A DNA stretch of 64,000 nt from NCBI RefSeq assembly GCF_002954225.1, contig NZ_PPTH01000016.1:253114-317113 (forward strand). The letters run 5' to 3'. The stretch is from Arthrobacter ruber (GTDB lineage Bacteria > Actinomycetota > Actinomycetes > Actinomycetales > Micrococcaceae). The notes beneath the pieces are model-generated. The model was not told the origin of the DNA, did not search any database, and saw only the letters and a list, made by a program, of their open reading frames with translations. The position numbers and the translations under genes were made by a program. Below, one piece after another: positions 42,663 through 51,190 of the stretch; the stretch's first letter is position 1; each line of letters starts with the position of its first letter.

Positions 42663-43595
42663 CTAGAGTTTAGAGCCGCCTACCTGTGCAAGAACGGACG
42701 CGTCCGCATCCGGCTGTGAAGCGGACCGGGCACGAGAACAAAGGAGTGCTAGGGCGTTGGCGGTGACGATCAAAGCAATACCCGCCCATTCGATCGCTCC
42801 GAGTGTTTCGTGGAGGGAAATAACGCCGATCAGCGCGGCCAGAACGGGGTTCACACTCATCAGAATCCCGAAGAGACCCGCCGGAACCCGGCGAAGGGCC
42901 AGCAAATCAGCGACGAATGGCACTACGGAAGCGAGTATCCCTGCAGCTACCGCGTACAGCACCGCAGCAGTATCCGGTTGCTTGTCGATGAAGATCAGGA
43001 CGGCGATCGGCAGGAACGCCCCTGCGGAAACGCCCGTCGCGGTCGCGGTGCCTTGGACTCCCGGTATGCGGGCACCGATGGTCCTGTTGAGCAGGATATA
43101 CGCGGCCCAACTGCAGGCTGCGATCATGCCAAGCCCGATGCCGATGTAATCAGTGGTCGGTTGAGGGCGGGCTATGGCTATGACGCCGGTTCCTGCGATG
43201 ACGGCGCAGACCGCACTGATTCTGGTGCGGGAGTTGAATAGGGCAACAGTCAGGGGACCAAGGAACTCCAGAGTGACTGCGAGTCCGAGCCCGACGCGCT
43301 CCACCGCCGCGTACAAGCTCAGGTTCATGGTTCCGAACACGACGGCCAGCAGCAGGACCGGCCACCACTGAGCTCGGGTCATTGATCTAACCCTGGGTCG
43401 GACAAGCGGCAGCAGGACAGCGGCGGCCACAAGCTGGCGGACCGCGACTACTCCGACCGGCCCGATGACCGGGAAGGCCAGCGATCCACTGGCAGCGCCC
43501 AACTGGTTCGAGGACGCACTGATGATCGAAATGATGATGCCGGCGCTCCGGCCCCGCCCCACGGGTGCTCCTTTATCCATCCTCGGAGTGTGCAC
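42663..43595 (-). CDS. EamA/RhtA-family exporter
   Basis: 310 residues from GTG 43595, chosen because AGGAGG stands four bases before it; the ATG five codons later has no proper site and the longer frame runs through the operator. About ten membrane helices in two EamA repeats: GPVGVVAVRQLVAAAVLLPLV and LEFLGPLTVALFNSRTR in the first, LNRTIGARIPG and RRVPAGLFGILMSVNPVLAALIG in the second. Related proteins export amino acids or drugs. Divergent from a LysR gene, which probably controls it. Confidence 0.87.
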   Translation of the reverse strand: MHTPRMDKGAPVGRGRSAGIIISIISASSNQLGAASGSLAFPVIGPVGVVAVRQLVAAAVLLPLVRPRVRSMTRAQWWPVLLLAVVFGTMNLSLYAAVERVGLGLAVTLEFLGPLTVALFNSRTRISAVCAVIAGTGVIAIARPQPTTDYIGIGLGMIAACSWAAYILLNRTIGARIPGVQGTATATGVSAGAFLPIAVLIFIDKQPDTAAVLYAVAAGILASVVPFVADLLALRRVPAGLFGILMSVNPVLAALIGVISLHETLGAIEWAGIALIVTANALALLCSRARSASQPDADASVLAQVGGSKL

Positions 43596-43636
43596 TGCAC
43601 CTCCTGCTGTCTCACAATGCATAGAACACATCACTT

Positions 43637-43651
43637 ATGCGTTGGATGCAT
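43637..43651. promoter_or_regulatory. LysR-type T-N11-A box
   Basis: ATGC-GTTGGAT-GCAT contains T-N11-A with a 4-base dyad on each side, 16 bases before the LysR start. A second ATGCAT lies 29 bases away at 43617-43622, nearer the EamA gene, which is the usual two-site layout of LysR regulators. Confidence 0.6.
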
Positions 43652-43666
43652 CAATAAACTGGGAGT

Positions 43667-44521
43667 ATGGATGTGGAACTGCGCCACCTACGCTCACTGG
43701 TCGCTGTCGTCGACGCCGGCAGTTTCACCGACGCAGCAATCGAGCTCGGTATCTCCCAAGCTGCCGTGTCACGCAACATCGCAGCCCTTGAACGCACCTT
43801 AGGGGTCAGGCTCTTGCACCGCACTACCCGCAGCGTAGAGCTCACCATCGTTGGAGAACGGGTGATTCAACGGGCACGCCGTACCCTCTCAGCTGTAACC
43901 GACCTCCGTCATGCAGCATTGGTTGGCAACGAGATTCTCCGGATTGGGTACGCCTGGTCCGCTTTGGGCAAATACACCCCTGAGTTCCAACGCCAATGGG
44001 CGGCAGCCTTCCCGCACAGTGAATTGCGCCTGAACAGGACGAACACTCCTACGGCGGGACTGCATGAGGGGACCAGTGATCTAGCGATCCTGCGCCGACT
44101 TCCACTTACGCACAGGCTCGAAGTGTTCGTCATCGGTGAGGAAAAACGCTATTGCGCGATGACCGCCGGCCATCGGCTGGCCGGCAGACGCAGTGTCACC
44201 CTCGCGCAGGTCGCGGCCTGTCCACTGGCGGTAGACCGACGAACTGGGAGTACACAGCTGGACCTCTGGCCCAAGGACAACCGACCAGCAGAGGTCGTCG
44301 AGACGGACGACGTCGATGACTGGCTCACCGTCATTGGTAGTGGCCAAGCACTGGGTGTGACTGCGGAATCGACAGCACACCAGTACCGCCGCTCAGGTCT
44401 GGTGTACCGTCCGGTCAGAGACGCGCCACCAGCTCCGGTCTACGCCGCATGGAATGAGGGCGAACCACCTGCAGGGCATCAAGCCGTTCTGGCACTCCTT
44501 CGCAACCTTTACCCCTCGTGA
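43667..44521 (+). CDS. LysR-family transcriptional regulator
   Basis: 284 residues. N-terminal winged helix LRHLRSLVAVVDAGSFTDAAIELGISQAAVSRNIAALERTLGVRLLHRTTRSVELT is a textbook LysR DNA-binding domain; the remainder is a substrate-binding-type effector domain of somewhat short length. Divergent from the EamA exporter with an ATGC-N7-GCAT box between. The effector is unknown. Confidence 0.92.
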   Translation: MDVELRHLRSLVAVVDAGSFTDAAIELGISQAAVSRNIAALERTLGVRLLHRTTRSVELTIVGERVIQRARRTLSAVTDLRHAALVGNEILRIGYAWSALGKYTPEFQRQWAAAFPHSELRLNRTNTPTAGLHEGTSDLAILRRLPLTHRLEVFVIGEEKRYCAMTAGHRLAGRRSVTLAQVAACPLAVDRRTGSTQLDLWPKDNRPAEVVETDDVDDWLTVIGSGQALGVTAESTAHQYRRSGLVYRPVRDAPPAPVYAAWNEGEPPAGHQAVLALLRNLYPS

Positions 44522-44538
44522 CGCCACTTTGAGTGCGA

Positions 44539-44556
44539 CGAAGGCCTAAGCCTTCG
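44539..44556. terminator. Hairpin between convergent LysR and AraC genes
   Basis: CGAAGGC (44539-44545) pairs with GCCTTCG (44550-44556) around a 4-base loop, 18 bases after the LysR stop and about 98 after the AraC stop. No T run, so strength is uncertain. Confidence 0.5.
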
Positions 44557-44653
44557 CATTGTCAACGCCACCCTGTGTTGAAAGCAGATGCAACTCAGGC
44601 AGGTGTTAGGCGAAGTGCTGCCGATTCTGGCGAGGCACTTCTCTGAGATCCGT

Positions 44654-45568
44654 TTAGATGGTTCGTGCGCGGTATGCGCGAGGAGTCATGCCCATCTCGG
44701 TCTGGAAGTGCCGGTTGAAGTTGGAGAGATTCGAGAATCCGACGTCGTAGCAGATGGAGGAGACCGGGATGTCGGTCTGGTCCAACAGACGGCATGCATG
44801 AGCAAGGCGTAGCTTGCGGACCATCTCGCTGAAGTTCTGTCCTGTGGACTTTCGAAAGTATTTGGAGAAGGTGGGCTCTGTCATACCTACCAACTCCGCT
44901 ACCTCGCCCAGCCGTACCGTGCCGGAGTGGTTTGCGAAGATGTACTCGAGGGCGATGTCGACGATTGCAGCTGCTTCACCATCGAGTTGTGGTTCGAACC
45001 AGTCGCGAGCGAGTAGACGTCGCTCGGCCAAGGGTGATCTTGCGAAGATCGTGAAGACTCTCAGCACGTGGTGTAGGCGCTCCATTCCGGTGGCAACTCC
45101 TACGGACTCGATGGCATCTGCAGCCTTGAGCGCGGTTTCGCCGGTGAACTGAATACCTCGTGCTGATTGCTGCAACACTTCTTCTGCCTCCAGGAGCTCT
45201 GGCATCAGTTCGGCGCATCGGAGTAACCATTCGCCATCGAACTGAAGGACGGCGTCACGTTTTTCGATCACCTCCCCCGGTTCGAGGTCGCTGACCCAAT
45301 CATGTGGGAGGCCTGAACCGATAAGAGTGACTTGCCCGGCCTCGAACGTGCCGAGATAGTCACCCACGATGAAGCGACCCGTGCCCTTGCGAATGAGGTG
45401 GATTTCGTACTCGGGGTGGTAGTTCCACCGCGCGATGGGGCTTGGATAGTCGTGTTCATGCCATCGAACGGAGTGCTTGGGGTCATGGGGAATCACCTCG
45501 CGGTTCGCGTGAAGCCCAGTCAGGCGCTCAGCGAGGCGGACTGCTGCGTCCGATGCTTTCTGAGCCAC
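44654..45568 (-). CDS. AraC-family regulator of the polyol operon
   Basis: 304 residues. N-terminal cupin-like sensing part (HPEYEIHLIRKGTGRFIVGDYLGTFEAGQVTLIGSGLPHDW) and two C-terminal HTH motifs: RLGEVAELVGMTEPTFSKYFRKSTGQNFSEMVRKLRLAHA and DIPVSSICYDVGFSNLSNFNRHFQTEMGMTPRAYR. Divergent from the polyol ABC/dehydrogenase operon with 271 bases between. Likely activator responding to a polyol bound by the cupin part. Confidence 0.9.
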   Translation of the reverse strand: MAQKASDAAVRLAERLTGLHANREVIPHDPKHSVRWHEHDYPSPIARWNYHPEYEIHLIRKGTGRFIVGDYLGTFEAGQVTLIGSGLPHDWVSDLEPGEVIEKRDAVLQFDGEWLLRCAELMPELLEAEEVLQQSARGIQFTGETALKAADAIESVGVATGMERLHHVLRVFTIFARSPLAERRLLARDWFEPQLDGEAAAIVDIALEYIFANHSGTVRLGEVAELVGMTEPTFSKYFRKSTGQNFSEMVRKLRLAHACRLLDQTDIPVSSICYDVGFSNLSNFNRHFQTEMGMTPRAYRARTI

Positions 45569-45685
45569 TACGCGTCTCCTCCTCGTACATAAAAGTTATC
45601 CAACGGTCCCCGCTATGGGTCTCACGTAGCTGGAGGCACGGTTGTGACCTTCAGAGCCTCTTGGAAAATAAGTATCAGTCGGGGG

Positions 45686-45703
45686 CAACTAGAACGCTAG
45701 TTG
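45686..45703. promoter_or_regulatory. Inverted repeat, candidate operator of polyol operon
   Basis: CAACTAG-AACG-CTAGTTG, a perfect 7+4+7 inverted repeat between the AraC gene and the sugar-binding protein gene. The CRP/GlxR-like site at 45702-45717 overlaps its last bases. AraC proteins more often bind direct repeats, so another factor is possible. Confidence 0.55.
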
Positions 45704-45717
45704 TGCACCATGTCACA
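45702..45717. promoter_or_regulatory. CRP/GlxR-like site in the polyol promoter
   Basis: TGTGC-ACCATG-TCACA, one mismatch to TGTGA-N6-TCACA, 123 bases before the sugar-binding protein start. Same mismatch position as the site at 8562-8577. Confidence 0.55.
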
Positions 45718-45793
45718 CCTCTACCTTTGTAGGACAGGGGCAGGCACCCGGTTCCCCCGGTTGTAGTCCTCCCCCTCCACCCTGAAGGCACCT

Positions 45794-45808
45794 GCGTCGA
45801 TCCGACGC
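45794..45808. promoter_or_regulatory. Short inverted repeat in leader of polyol operon
   Basis: GCGTCG-ATC-CGACGC, 6+3+6, 32 bases before the sugar-binding protein start and just ahead of its AAAGGAG site. Could be a leader hairpin or an operator. Not assigned. Confidence 0.4.
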
Positions 45809-45839
45809 GCCCTTATTGAGTAAGAACAAAGGAGTCCTT

Positions 45840-47201
45840 ATGCGAATCCCACCTGCACGGGCAACACTCACCGCCGGCCTTGCCTGTCTGGCCCTGACCC
45901 TCACAGCCTGCTCCGGTGCCGGCGGAGGCGGGGGTGGCGGAGCCGAATCCGGCGAGGCACAGAGCATCAACGTGCTGATGGTCAACAACCCGCAGATGGA
46001 GGACCTGCAGCGCCTGACGGCGGAGAACTTCACGGCGGAGTCGGGTATCACCGTGAATTTCACGTCCCTGCCGGAGAACGACGTCCGGGCGAACATCAGC
46101 CAGGAGTTCTCGGCCCAGGCGGGCCAGTACGACGTCGCATCCCTGTCCAACTACGAAATCCCGTTCTACTCCGCCAACGGGTGGCTCGCCCCTCTCGACG
46201 AGTTCGTTGCAGCGGACAAGGAATTCAATCAAGAAGACATCCTTCCGGCGTACACCGAGTCCCTGACCGGAGAGGACGGCAAGCTCTACGGTGAACCGTT
46301 CTACGGCGAGTCTTCCTTCCTCATGTACCGCACGGACGTATTCCAGGAGCTCGGCCTCACCATGCCGGAGAACCCCACCTGGGACCAGGTCGCGGACCTC
46401 GCCGCGCAGGTCGACGAGGCCAAGGAGGACATGAAGGGCATTTGCCTGCGCGGCCAGCCGGGCTGGGGCCAGGTCTTCGCCCCGCTGACCACCGTGGTCA
46501 ATACCTTCGGCGGGACCTGGTTCGACAAGGACTGGAACGCGCAGGTCGACTCCCCCGAGTTCACCGAGGCCGTCCAGTTCTACACCGACCTCGTGAAAAA
46601 CCACGGCGAGGCCGGAGCCGCCCAGGCCGGCTTCACCGAGTGCCTGAACAACATGACGCAGAGCCAGACGGCTATGTGGTATGACGCCACTTCCGCGGCC
46701 GGCAGCCTCGAGGCCGAAGGATCACCCGTCGCGGGCAAGATCGGCTACGCAGCCGCCCCGGTCAAGGAGACGGAATCCTCCGGTTGGCTCTGGACCTGGT
46801 CGTGGGGCATTCAGGCCGCCTCCGAGAAGCAGGACGCCGCCTGGGAGTTCATCTCCTGGGCAAGCTCCCAGGAGTACGAGGAACTGGTGGCAGAAGAGCT
46901 CGGCTGGGCGAAAGTCCCCTCAGGCAAGCGGATTTCCACGTACGAGAACCCTGAGTACCAGGCTTCGGCACCGTTCTACGAGGCCGAGCGCTTCGCGATC
47001 GAGAACGCCGACCCGAAGAACCCGGGCCTGCAGGAACGCCCCTACATCGGCATCCAGTTCGCCGGATTCCCGGAGTTCGCCGATCTCGGAACCACCGTGT
47101 CTCAGGACATCAGCGCCGTGATCGCCGGACAGAAGACGGTCGAGGAAGCCCTTGCCAAGGGGCAGGAAACCGCCGAGGCCATCGGCGAAGAGTACAAGTA
47201 G
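45840..47201 (+). CDS. ABC transporter substrate-binding lipoprotein for polyols/sugars
   Basis: 453 residues from ATG 45840 (AAAGGAG five bases before; an in-frame start eight codons earlier is unlikely). Lipobox LTAC with Cys at residue 24, a short Gly-rich linker, then a family-1 sugar-binding fold with GEPFYGESSFLMYRTDVFQELG near 145 and GWLWTWSWGIQAASEKQDAAWEFISWA near 315. Captures a polyol outside the cell for the two permeases that follow. Sorbitol or mannitol fits the dehydrogenases downstream. Confidence 0.92.
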   Translation: MRIPPARATLTAGLACLALTLTACSGAGGGGGGGAESGEAQSINVLMVNNPQMEDLQRLTAENFTAESGITVNFTSLPENDVRANISQEFSAQAGQYDVASLSNYEIPFYSANGWLAPLDEFVAADKEFNQEDILPAYTESLTGEDGKLYGEPFYGESSFLMYRTDVFQELGLTMPENPTWDQVADLAAQVDEAKEDMKGICLRGQPGWGQVFAPLTTVVNTFGGTWFDKDWNAQVDSPEFTEAVQFYTDLVKNHGEAGAAQAGFTECLNNMTQSQTAMWYDATSAAGSLEAEGSPVAGKIGYAAAPVKETESSGWLWTWSWGIQAASEKQDAAWEFISWASSQEYEELVAEELGWAKVPSGKRISTYENPEYQASAPFYEAERFAIENADPKNPGLQERPYIGIQFAGFPEFADLGTTVSQDISAVIAGQKTVEEALAKGQETAEAIGEEYK

Positions 47202-47218
47202 CCACACCTACCGCACGG

Positions 47219-47262
47219 ACGGTGTCCGTTGCCCGCCTCAATCCCACGGCAACGGACACCGT
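47219..47262 (+). repeat. 15-bp perfect stem-loop between binding protein and permease genes
   Basis: ACGGTGTCCGTTGCC (47219-47233) pairs perfectly with GGCAACGGACACCGT (47248-47262) around a 14-base loop, within the 79-base gap. Intercistronic hairpins at this place in ABC operons commonly protect the binding-protein mRNA or partially terminate, giving more binding protein than permease. No T run follows. That function is inferred. Confidence 0.7.
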
Positions 47263-47280
47263 TCGGCAGGAGACCCCCCC

Positions 47281-48252
47281 ATGAGCTCAGCTACCGCAGC
47301 CCCGCAGCGCCAACGTCAATCTCGTCCCTCCACCTCGGATCCAAAAGCCACCGCACGCGCCCGTACCACCCGGTGGGCCCGCCGCGCCCCACTGCTACCG
47401 GCACTGATCTTTCTGATCATCGTCACCCAGCTACCGTTCGTCGCGACGCTGATCATCTCGTTCATGAACTGGAACAGTCTCCGGCCCAACGACACGAGCT
47501 TCGCCGGTATCGACAACTACATCAGTGTCCTGACCGACCAGGGCCTGCGAGCGTCGATCATCACCACCATCATCCTCACCGTCACGGTGGTGCTGGTCAG
47601 CCTGCTCCTCGGGCTCGGCCTGGCCCTGCTGCTGGACAAAAAATTCATCGGTCGAGGGATCGTACGAACCATGCTGATCGCGCCATTCCTCATCGTGCCG
47701 GTCGCGGCGGCCCTGGTCTGGAAGCATGCACTGCTCAACCCCTCCTATGGGCTCGTCAACGGCACGCTCACCTGGGTCTGGTCCCTGTTCGGCAGCGACA
47801 ATCCGCCCCAGCCCGAGCTCCTGTCCCAGGCACCCCTGTTCGCCGTCGAGGCCTCGCTCATCTGGCAGTGGACCCCATTCATGATGCTGATCCTGCTGGC
47901 CGGGCTGCAGTCCCGCCCCATGGACGTCATCGAAGCAGCGCAGATCGACGGCGCCTCCCGGTGGCAGATCTTCCGCTACCTCACCCTGCCCCACCTGCGG
48001 CAGTACCTGGAGCTGGGCGGACTGCTAGGCACCATCTACATCGTCCAAAACTTCGACGCCGTCTTCACGCTCACCTCCGGAGGACTCGGGACAGCAAACC
48101 TCCCGTTCTCCATCTACCAGACGTTCTACACGGCCAACGACTACGGTCTGGCCTCGGCCACGGGCGTCGTCGTGGTGATCGGCACCATCATCATCGCCAC
48201 CTTCGCCCTGCGCACCGTCTTCACACTCTTCCAGAAGGAGGAATCCCGATGA
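47281..48252 (+). CDS. ABC sugar/polyol permease, MalF-like
   Basis: 323 residues from ATG 47281; the earlier open frame reads through the stem-loop. Long Arg/Ser-rich cytoplasmic start, then six membrane helices beginning APLLPALIFLIIVTQLPFVATLIISF, and the EAA loop EAAQIDGASRWQIFRYLTLPHL near 218. Forms the membrane channel with the next gene product. The stop overlaps the next start by four bases. No ATPase gene follows. Confidence 0.92.
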   Translation: MSSATAAPQRQRQSRPSTSDPKATARARTTRWARRAPLLPALIFLIIVTQLPFVATLIISFMNWNSLRPNDTSFAGIDNYISVLTDQGLRASIITTIILTVTVVLVSLLLGLGLALLLDKKFIGRGIVRTMLIAPFLIVPVAAALVWKHALLNPSYGLVNGTLTWVWSLFGSDNPPQPELLSQAPLFAVEASLIWQWTPFMMLILLAGLQSRPMDVIEAAQIDGASRWQIFRYLTLPHLRQYLELGGLLGTIYIVQNFDAVFTLTSGGLGTANLPFSIYQTFYTANDYGLASATGVVVVIGTIIIATFALRTVFTLFQKEESR

Positions 48253-49148
48253 CCGCCCTGAACCCCACCGTGCAACCCTCCGCCGGCCCCACGTTCCTTG
48301 GACGGCGCCGCAAGTCCCGCATGGACCCAACTCGTAACAGCACCATCGCCGGCCTGGCCGCGTGGGCTGCCGCGCTCATCTTCGCGATCCCCGTGTTCTG
48401 GATGGTGCTGACGTCCTTCCACTCCGAGAACGACGCTGCGACCAACCCGCCGTCCATCGCAGCCGAGCTCACGTTGGACTCCTACCGCAATTTCTTCGGT
48501 GGTGCGTCCGGGCTGGACCCGTGGCCGCCACTGATTAACTCGGCGACCGCCTCGATTACCTCGACCATCCTGGTGCTCGTCCTCGCGATTCCGGCGGCCT
48601 ACGCGCTGTCCATCAAGCCGGTCGAGAAGTGGACGGACGTCATGTTCTTCTTCCTCTCCACGAAGATGCTGCCGATCGTCGCCGCATTGCTGCCCCTGTT
48701 CCTCTTCGCACGCAACGCCGGGACGCTGGACAACATCTGGTTCCTGGTCCTTTTGTACACGTCGATGAACCTGCCCATCGCGGTATGGATGATGCGGTCC
48801 TTCCTCGCCGAAGTACCTGCGGAGATGCTCGAGGCAGCACAGATCGACGGCGCCGGACTCATCCTCACGCTGCGCAAGGTCGTCGCCCCCGTGGCAATGC
48901 CCGGCATCGCCGCCACGGCGCTGATCTGCTTCATCTTCAGCTGGAACGAACTGCTGCTCGCCCGAGTCCTGACCGGTGTCGTGGCCGGCACGGCACCGGT
49001 ATTCCTCACCAGCTTCGTCTCCAGCCAGGGCCTGTTCCTCGCCAAGGTCTGCACCGCGGCCGTAATCATCTCCCTGCCCGTCCTCCTCGCCGGCTTCGCC
49101 GCCCAGGACAAGCTCGTCCAGGGCCTGTCACTCGGCGCCGTGAAGTAA
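48249..49148 (+). CDS. ABC sugar/polyol permease, MalG-like
   Basis: 299 residues. Six membrane helices; the first is IAGLAAWAAALIFAIPVFWMVLTSF, and the EAA loop reads EAAQIDGAGLILTLRKVVAPVAMPG near 198. Partner of the preceding permease. The operon lacks an ABC ATPase, so the pair must borrow one encoded elsewhere, as several actinobacterial sugar importers do with a shared MsiK-type ATPase. Followed 27 bases later by the zinc dehydrogenase. Confidence 0.92.
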   Translation: MTALNPTVQPSAGPTFLGRRRKSRMDPTRNSTIAGLAAWAAALIFAIPVFWMVLTSFHSENDAATNPPSIAAELTLDSYRNFFGGASGLDPWPPLINSATASITSTILVLVLAIPAAYALSIKPVEKWTDVMFFFLSTKMLPIVAALLPLFLFARNAGTLDNIWFLVLLYTSMNLPIAVWMMRSFLAEVPAEMLEAAQIDGAGLILTLRKVVAPVAMPGIAATALICFIFSWNELLLARVLTGVVAGTAPVFLTSFVSSQGLFLAKVCTAAVIISLPVLLAGFAAQDKLVQGLSLGAVK

Positions 49149-49175
49149 CGCCTCCCTTCCCGAAAGGATTCAGTC

Positions 49176-50225
49176 ATGACTGCAACAGTCGAACGGACAA
49201 CCCTCGAGGTTCCCACGACCATGCGCGCGTCCCTCCTCAAGAAGCAGGGCGACGTCGCCTTAGAAAACCTCGCGGTACCCACCATTGATGAGGACCAGGT
49301 CCTCGTGCAGGTCGCCGCGGTCGGCGTCTGCGGCAGCGACGTCCACTACTACGAACACGGCCGGATCGGCCCGTACGTCGTCGATCACCCCCTGATCCTC
49401 GGCCACGAACTCTCCGGACGCATCGTCGCCGTCGGCGCGCAGGTCGATTCGTCACGGGTAGGTCAGCGCGTGGCCGTGGAACCCCAGCGCCCCTGCCGGG
49501 TCTGCGACCAGTGCAAGCACGGACGGTACAACCTCTGCCCGAGCATCGAGTTCTACGCCACCCCACCCATCGATGGCGCCTTCACCGAATACGTCGCCAT
49601 CCAAGCGGACTTCGCGTTCCCTATCCCCGACAGCGTGAGCGATGAAGCCGCAGCACTCATCGAACCGCTCTCGGTGGGCATCTGGGCCTGCCAGCGTGCC
49701 GGGATCGGCTCTGGCAGCCGCGTCCTCATCGCCGGCGCGGGGCCCATCGGCATTATCGCCGCGCAGACCGCCCGGGCCTTCGGAGCCACCGAGGTCTATA
49801 TCAGCGACATTTCCCCCGACCGACTCGCATTCGCCGTCAAGTACGGGGCTACCCACGCCCTCAATGCACGCACCGACTCTGTGGAGGGCCTCGACGTCGA
49901 TGCTTTCATCGACGCCTCCGGCGCACCGCGGGCAGTGCGCTCCGGCATCCTCGCGGTACGTCCGGCCGGTCGTGTGATCCTCGTGGGGCTCGGCGCGGAC
50001 GACGTCGAACTGCCTGTCTCCTTCATCCAGAACCGGGAGATCTGGCTCTCCGGCGTCTTCCGGTACGCCAACACGTGGCCGCTGGGCATCCAGCTCATCG
50101 CGGACGGGAAAGTGGACCTCGACGTTCTGGTCACCGGGCGCTTCGGCCTGTCGGAAGCCGAGGCTGCGCTCCAGGCCGGCAAGCAGCCGGGGCAGCTCAA
50201 AGCCGTCGTCTACCCCGGCCGCTGA
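49176..50225 (+). CDS. Zinc-dependent polyol (sorbitol/xylitol) dehydrogenase
   Basis: 349 residues. Catalytic zinc segment VGVCGSDVHYYEHGRIG near residue 50 and GHELSG near 76; structural zinc lobe intact with four cysteines (PCRVCDQCKHGRYNLCP) near 107-123; Rossmann motif GAGPIGIIAAQ near 188. Oxidises a polyol such as D-sorbitol to D-fructose or xylitol to D-xylulose with NAD. Stop and next start share one base. Fructokinase downstream makes fructose the likely product. Confidence 0.9.
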   Translation: MTATVERTTLEVPTTMRASLLKKQGDVALENLAVPTIDEDQVLVQVAAVGVCGSDVHYYEHGRIGPYVVDHPLILGHELSGRIVAVGAQVDSSRVGQRVAVEPQRPCRVCDQCKHGRYNLCPSIEFYATPPIDGAFTEYVAIQADFAFPIPDSVSDEAAALIEPLSVGIWACQRAGIGSGSRVLIAGAGPIGIIAAQTARAFGATEVYISDISPDRLAFAVKYGATHALNARTDSVEGLDVDAFIDASGAPRAVRSGILAVRPAGRVILVGLGADDVELPVSFIQNREIWLSGVFRYANTWPLGIQLIADGKVDLDVLVTGRFGLSEAEAALQAGKQPGQLKAVVYPGR

Positions 50226-51190
50226 TGAACCCGAACCCGGAGGCACCCCGCATCGTGGTCATCGGCGAATCCCTCGTCGACGTCGTCCAAGATGACGGCC
50301 GGCAGGCCACCGTCGAACATCCTGGTGGAAGCCCGATGAACGTGGCGGTCGGGACGGCCCGGCTCGGCATGCCGACAACCCTGGTCACCGCCTTCGGGAA
50401 CGACCGCCGCGGTCAGGTCATCGAGCATCACCTCACCGCGAACGGGGTCCACGTCATCAACGCCGGGGCCGCGCGCACCAGCACCGCTGGTGCGCGCATC
50501 GGCACCGACGGGTCCGCCACCTACTCCTTCGACATCGGCTGGGACATTTCCACCTCGGTCGACGCTGCACGTTCCACGGCGCCAGCGCACTTCCATACGG
50601 GATCGATAGCAACCGTCCTCGCGCCGGGGTGCCACGACGTGTTGGACCTCCTTGAACAGGTCCGGGACAGCAGCACGATCAGTTTCGACCCCAACTGCAG
50701 GCCTACGATCACACCAGACCGTGATGAGGCACGCCAGACAGTGGAACGTTTCGTCGTGCTCAGCGACATCGTGAAGGCGAGTGACGAGGACCTGGCCTGG
50801 TTGTACCCAGGAACGGAGCTGACGGACGTGATGGATGCGTGGTTGACCCTCGGGGCCGGTCTCGTTGTCGTCACCTGTGGCAGCGAGGGGTCCCTCGCCG
50901 CAACCGCGTCCGCGCACGTTACTGGGGAAGCAGCTCCGGTGAACGTCGTCGACACCGTCGGTGCGGGGGATTCCTTCATGGCCGCGCTTCTGGCCGGGCT
51001 GCGGTGGTGCGGAGTCCTAGGAACAGATGATCGATCAAGGATCGCAGCTCTTGACCACTTGACCGTGCAGCAACTTCTGTCCTTCGCGGCTACAGCGGCC
51101 GCCATCACCTGCTCACGAGCAGGAGCCAACCCGCCGTCACTGTCCGAGGTGGCAGCCGTCGAGGGCGTCCCGTGGAAACTGCTCGCATGA
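50225..51190 (+). CDS. PfkB-family sugar kinase, probable fructokinase
   Basis: 321 residues. PfkB signatures: GGSPMNVAVGTARLG near residue 36 and DTVGAGDSFMAALLAG near 248 with the catalytic Asp. Likely phosphorylates D-fructose from the two polyol dehydrogenases flanking it. Begins at ATG 50225, overlapping the dehydrogenase stop by one base, and ends with an ATGA overlap with the P-loop kinase gene. Ribokinase-type specificity cannot be ruled out. Confidence 0.88.
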   Translation: MNPNPEAPRIVVIGESLVDVVQDDGRQATVEHPGGSPMNVAVGTARLGMPTTLVTAFGNDRRGQVIEHHLTANGVHVINAGAARTSTAGARIGTDGSATYSFDIGWDISTSVDAARSTAPAHFHTGSIATVLAPGCHDVLDLLEQVRDSSTISFDPNCRPTITPDRDEARQTVERFVVLSDIVKASDEDLAWLYPGTELTDVMDAWLTLGAGLVVVTCGSEGSLAATASAHVTGEAAPVNVVDTVGAGDSFMAALLAGLRWCGVLGTDDRSRIAALDHLTVQQLLSFAATAAAITCSRAGANPPSLSEVAAVEGVPWKLLA

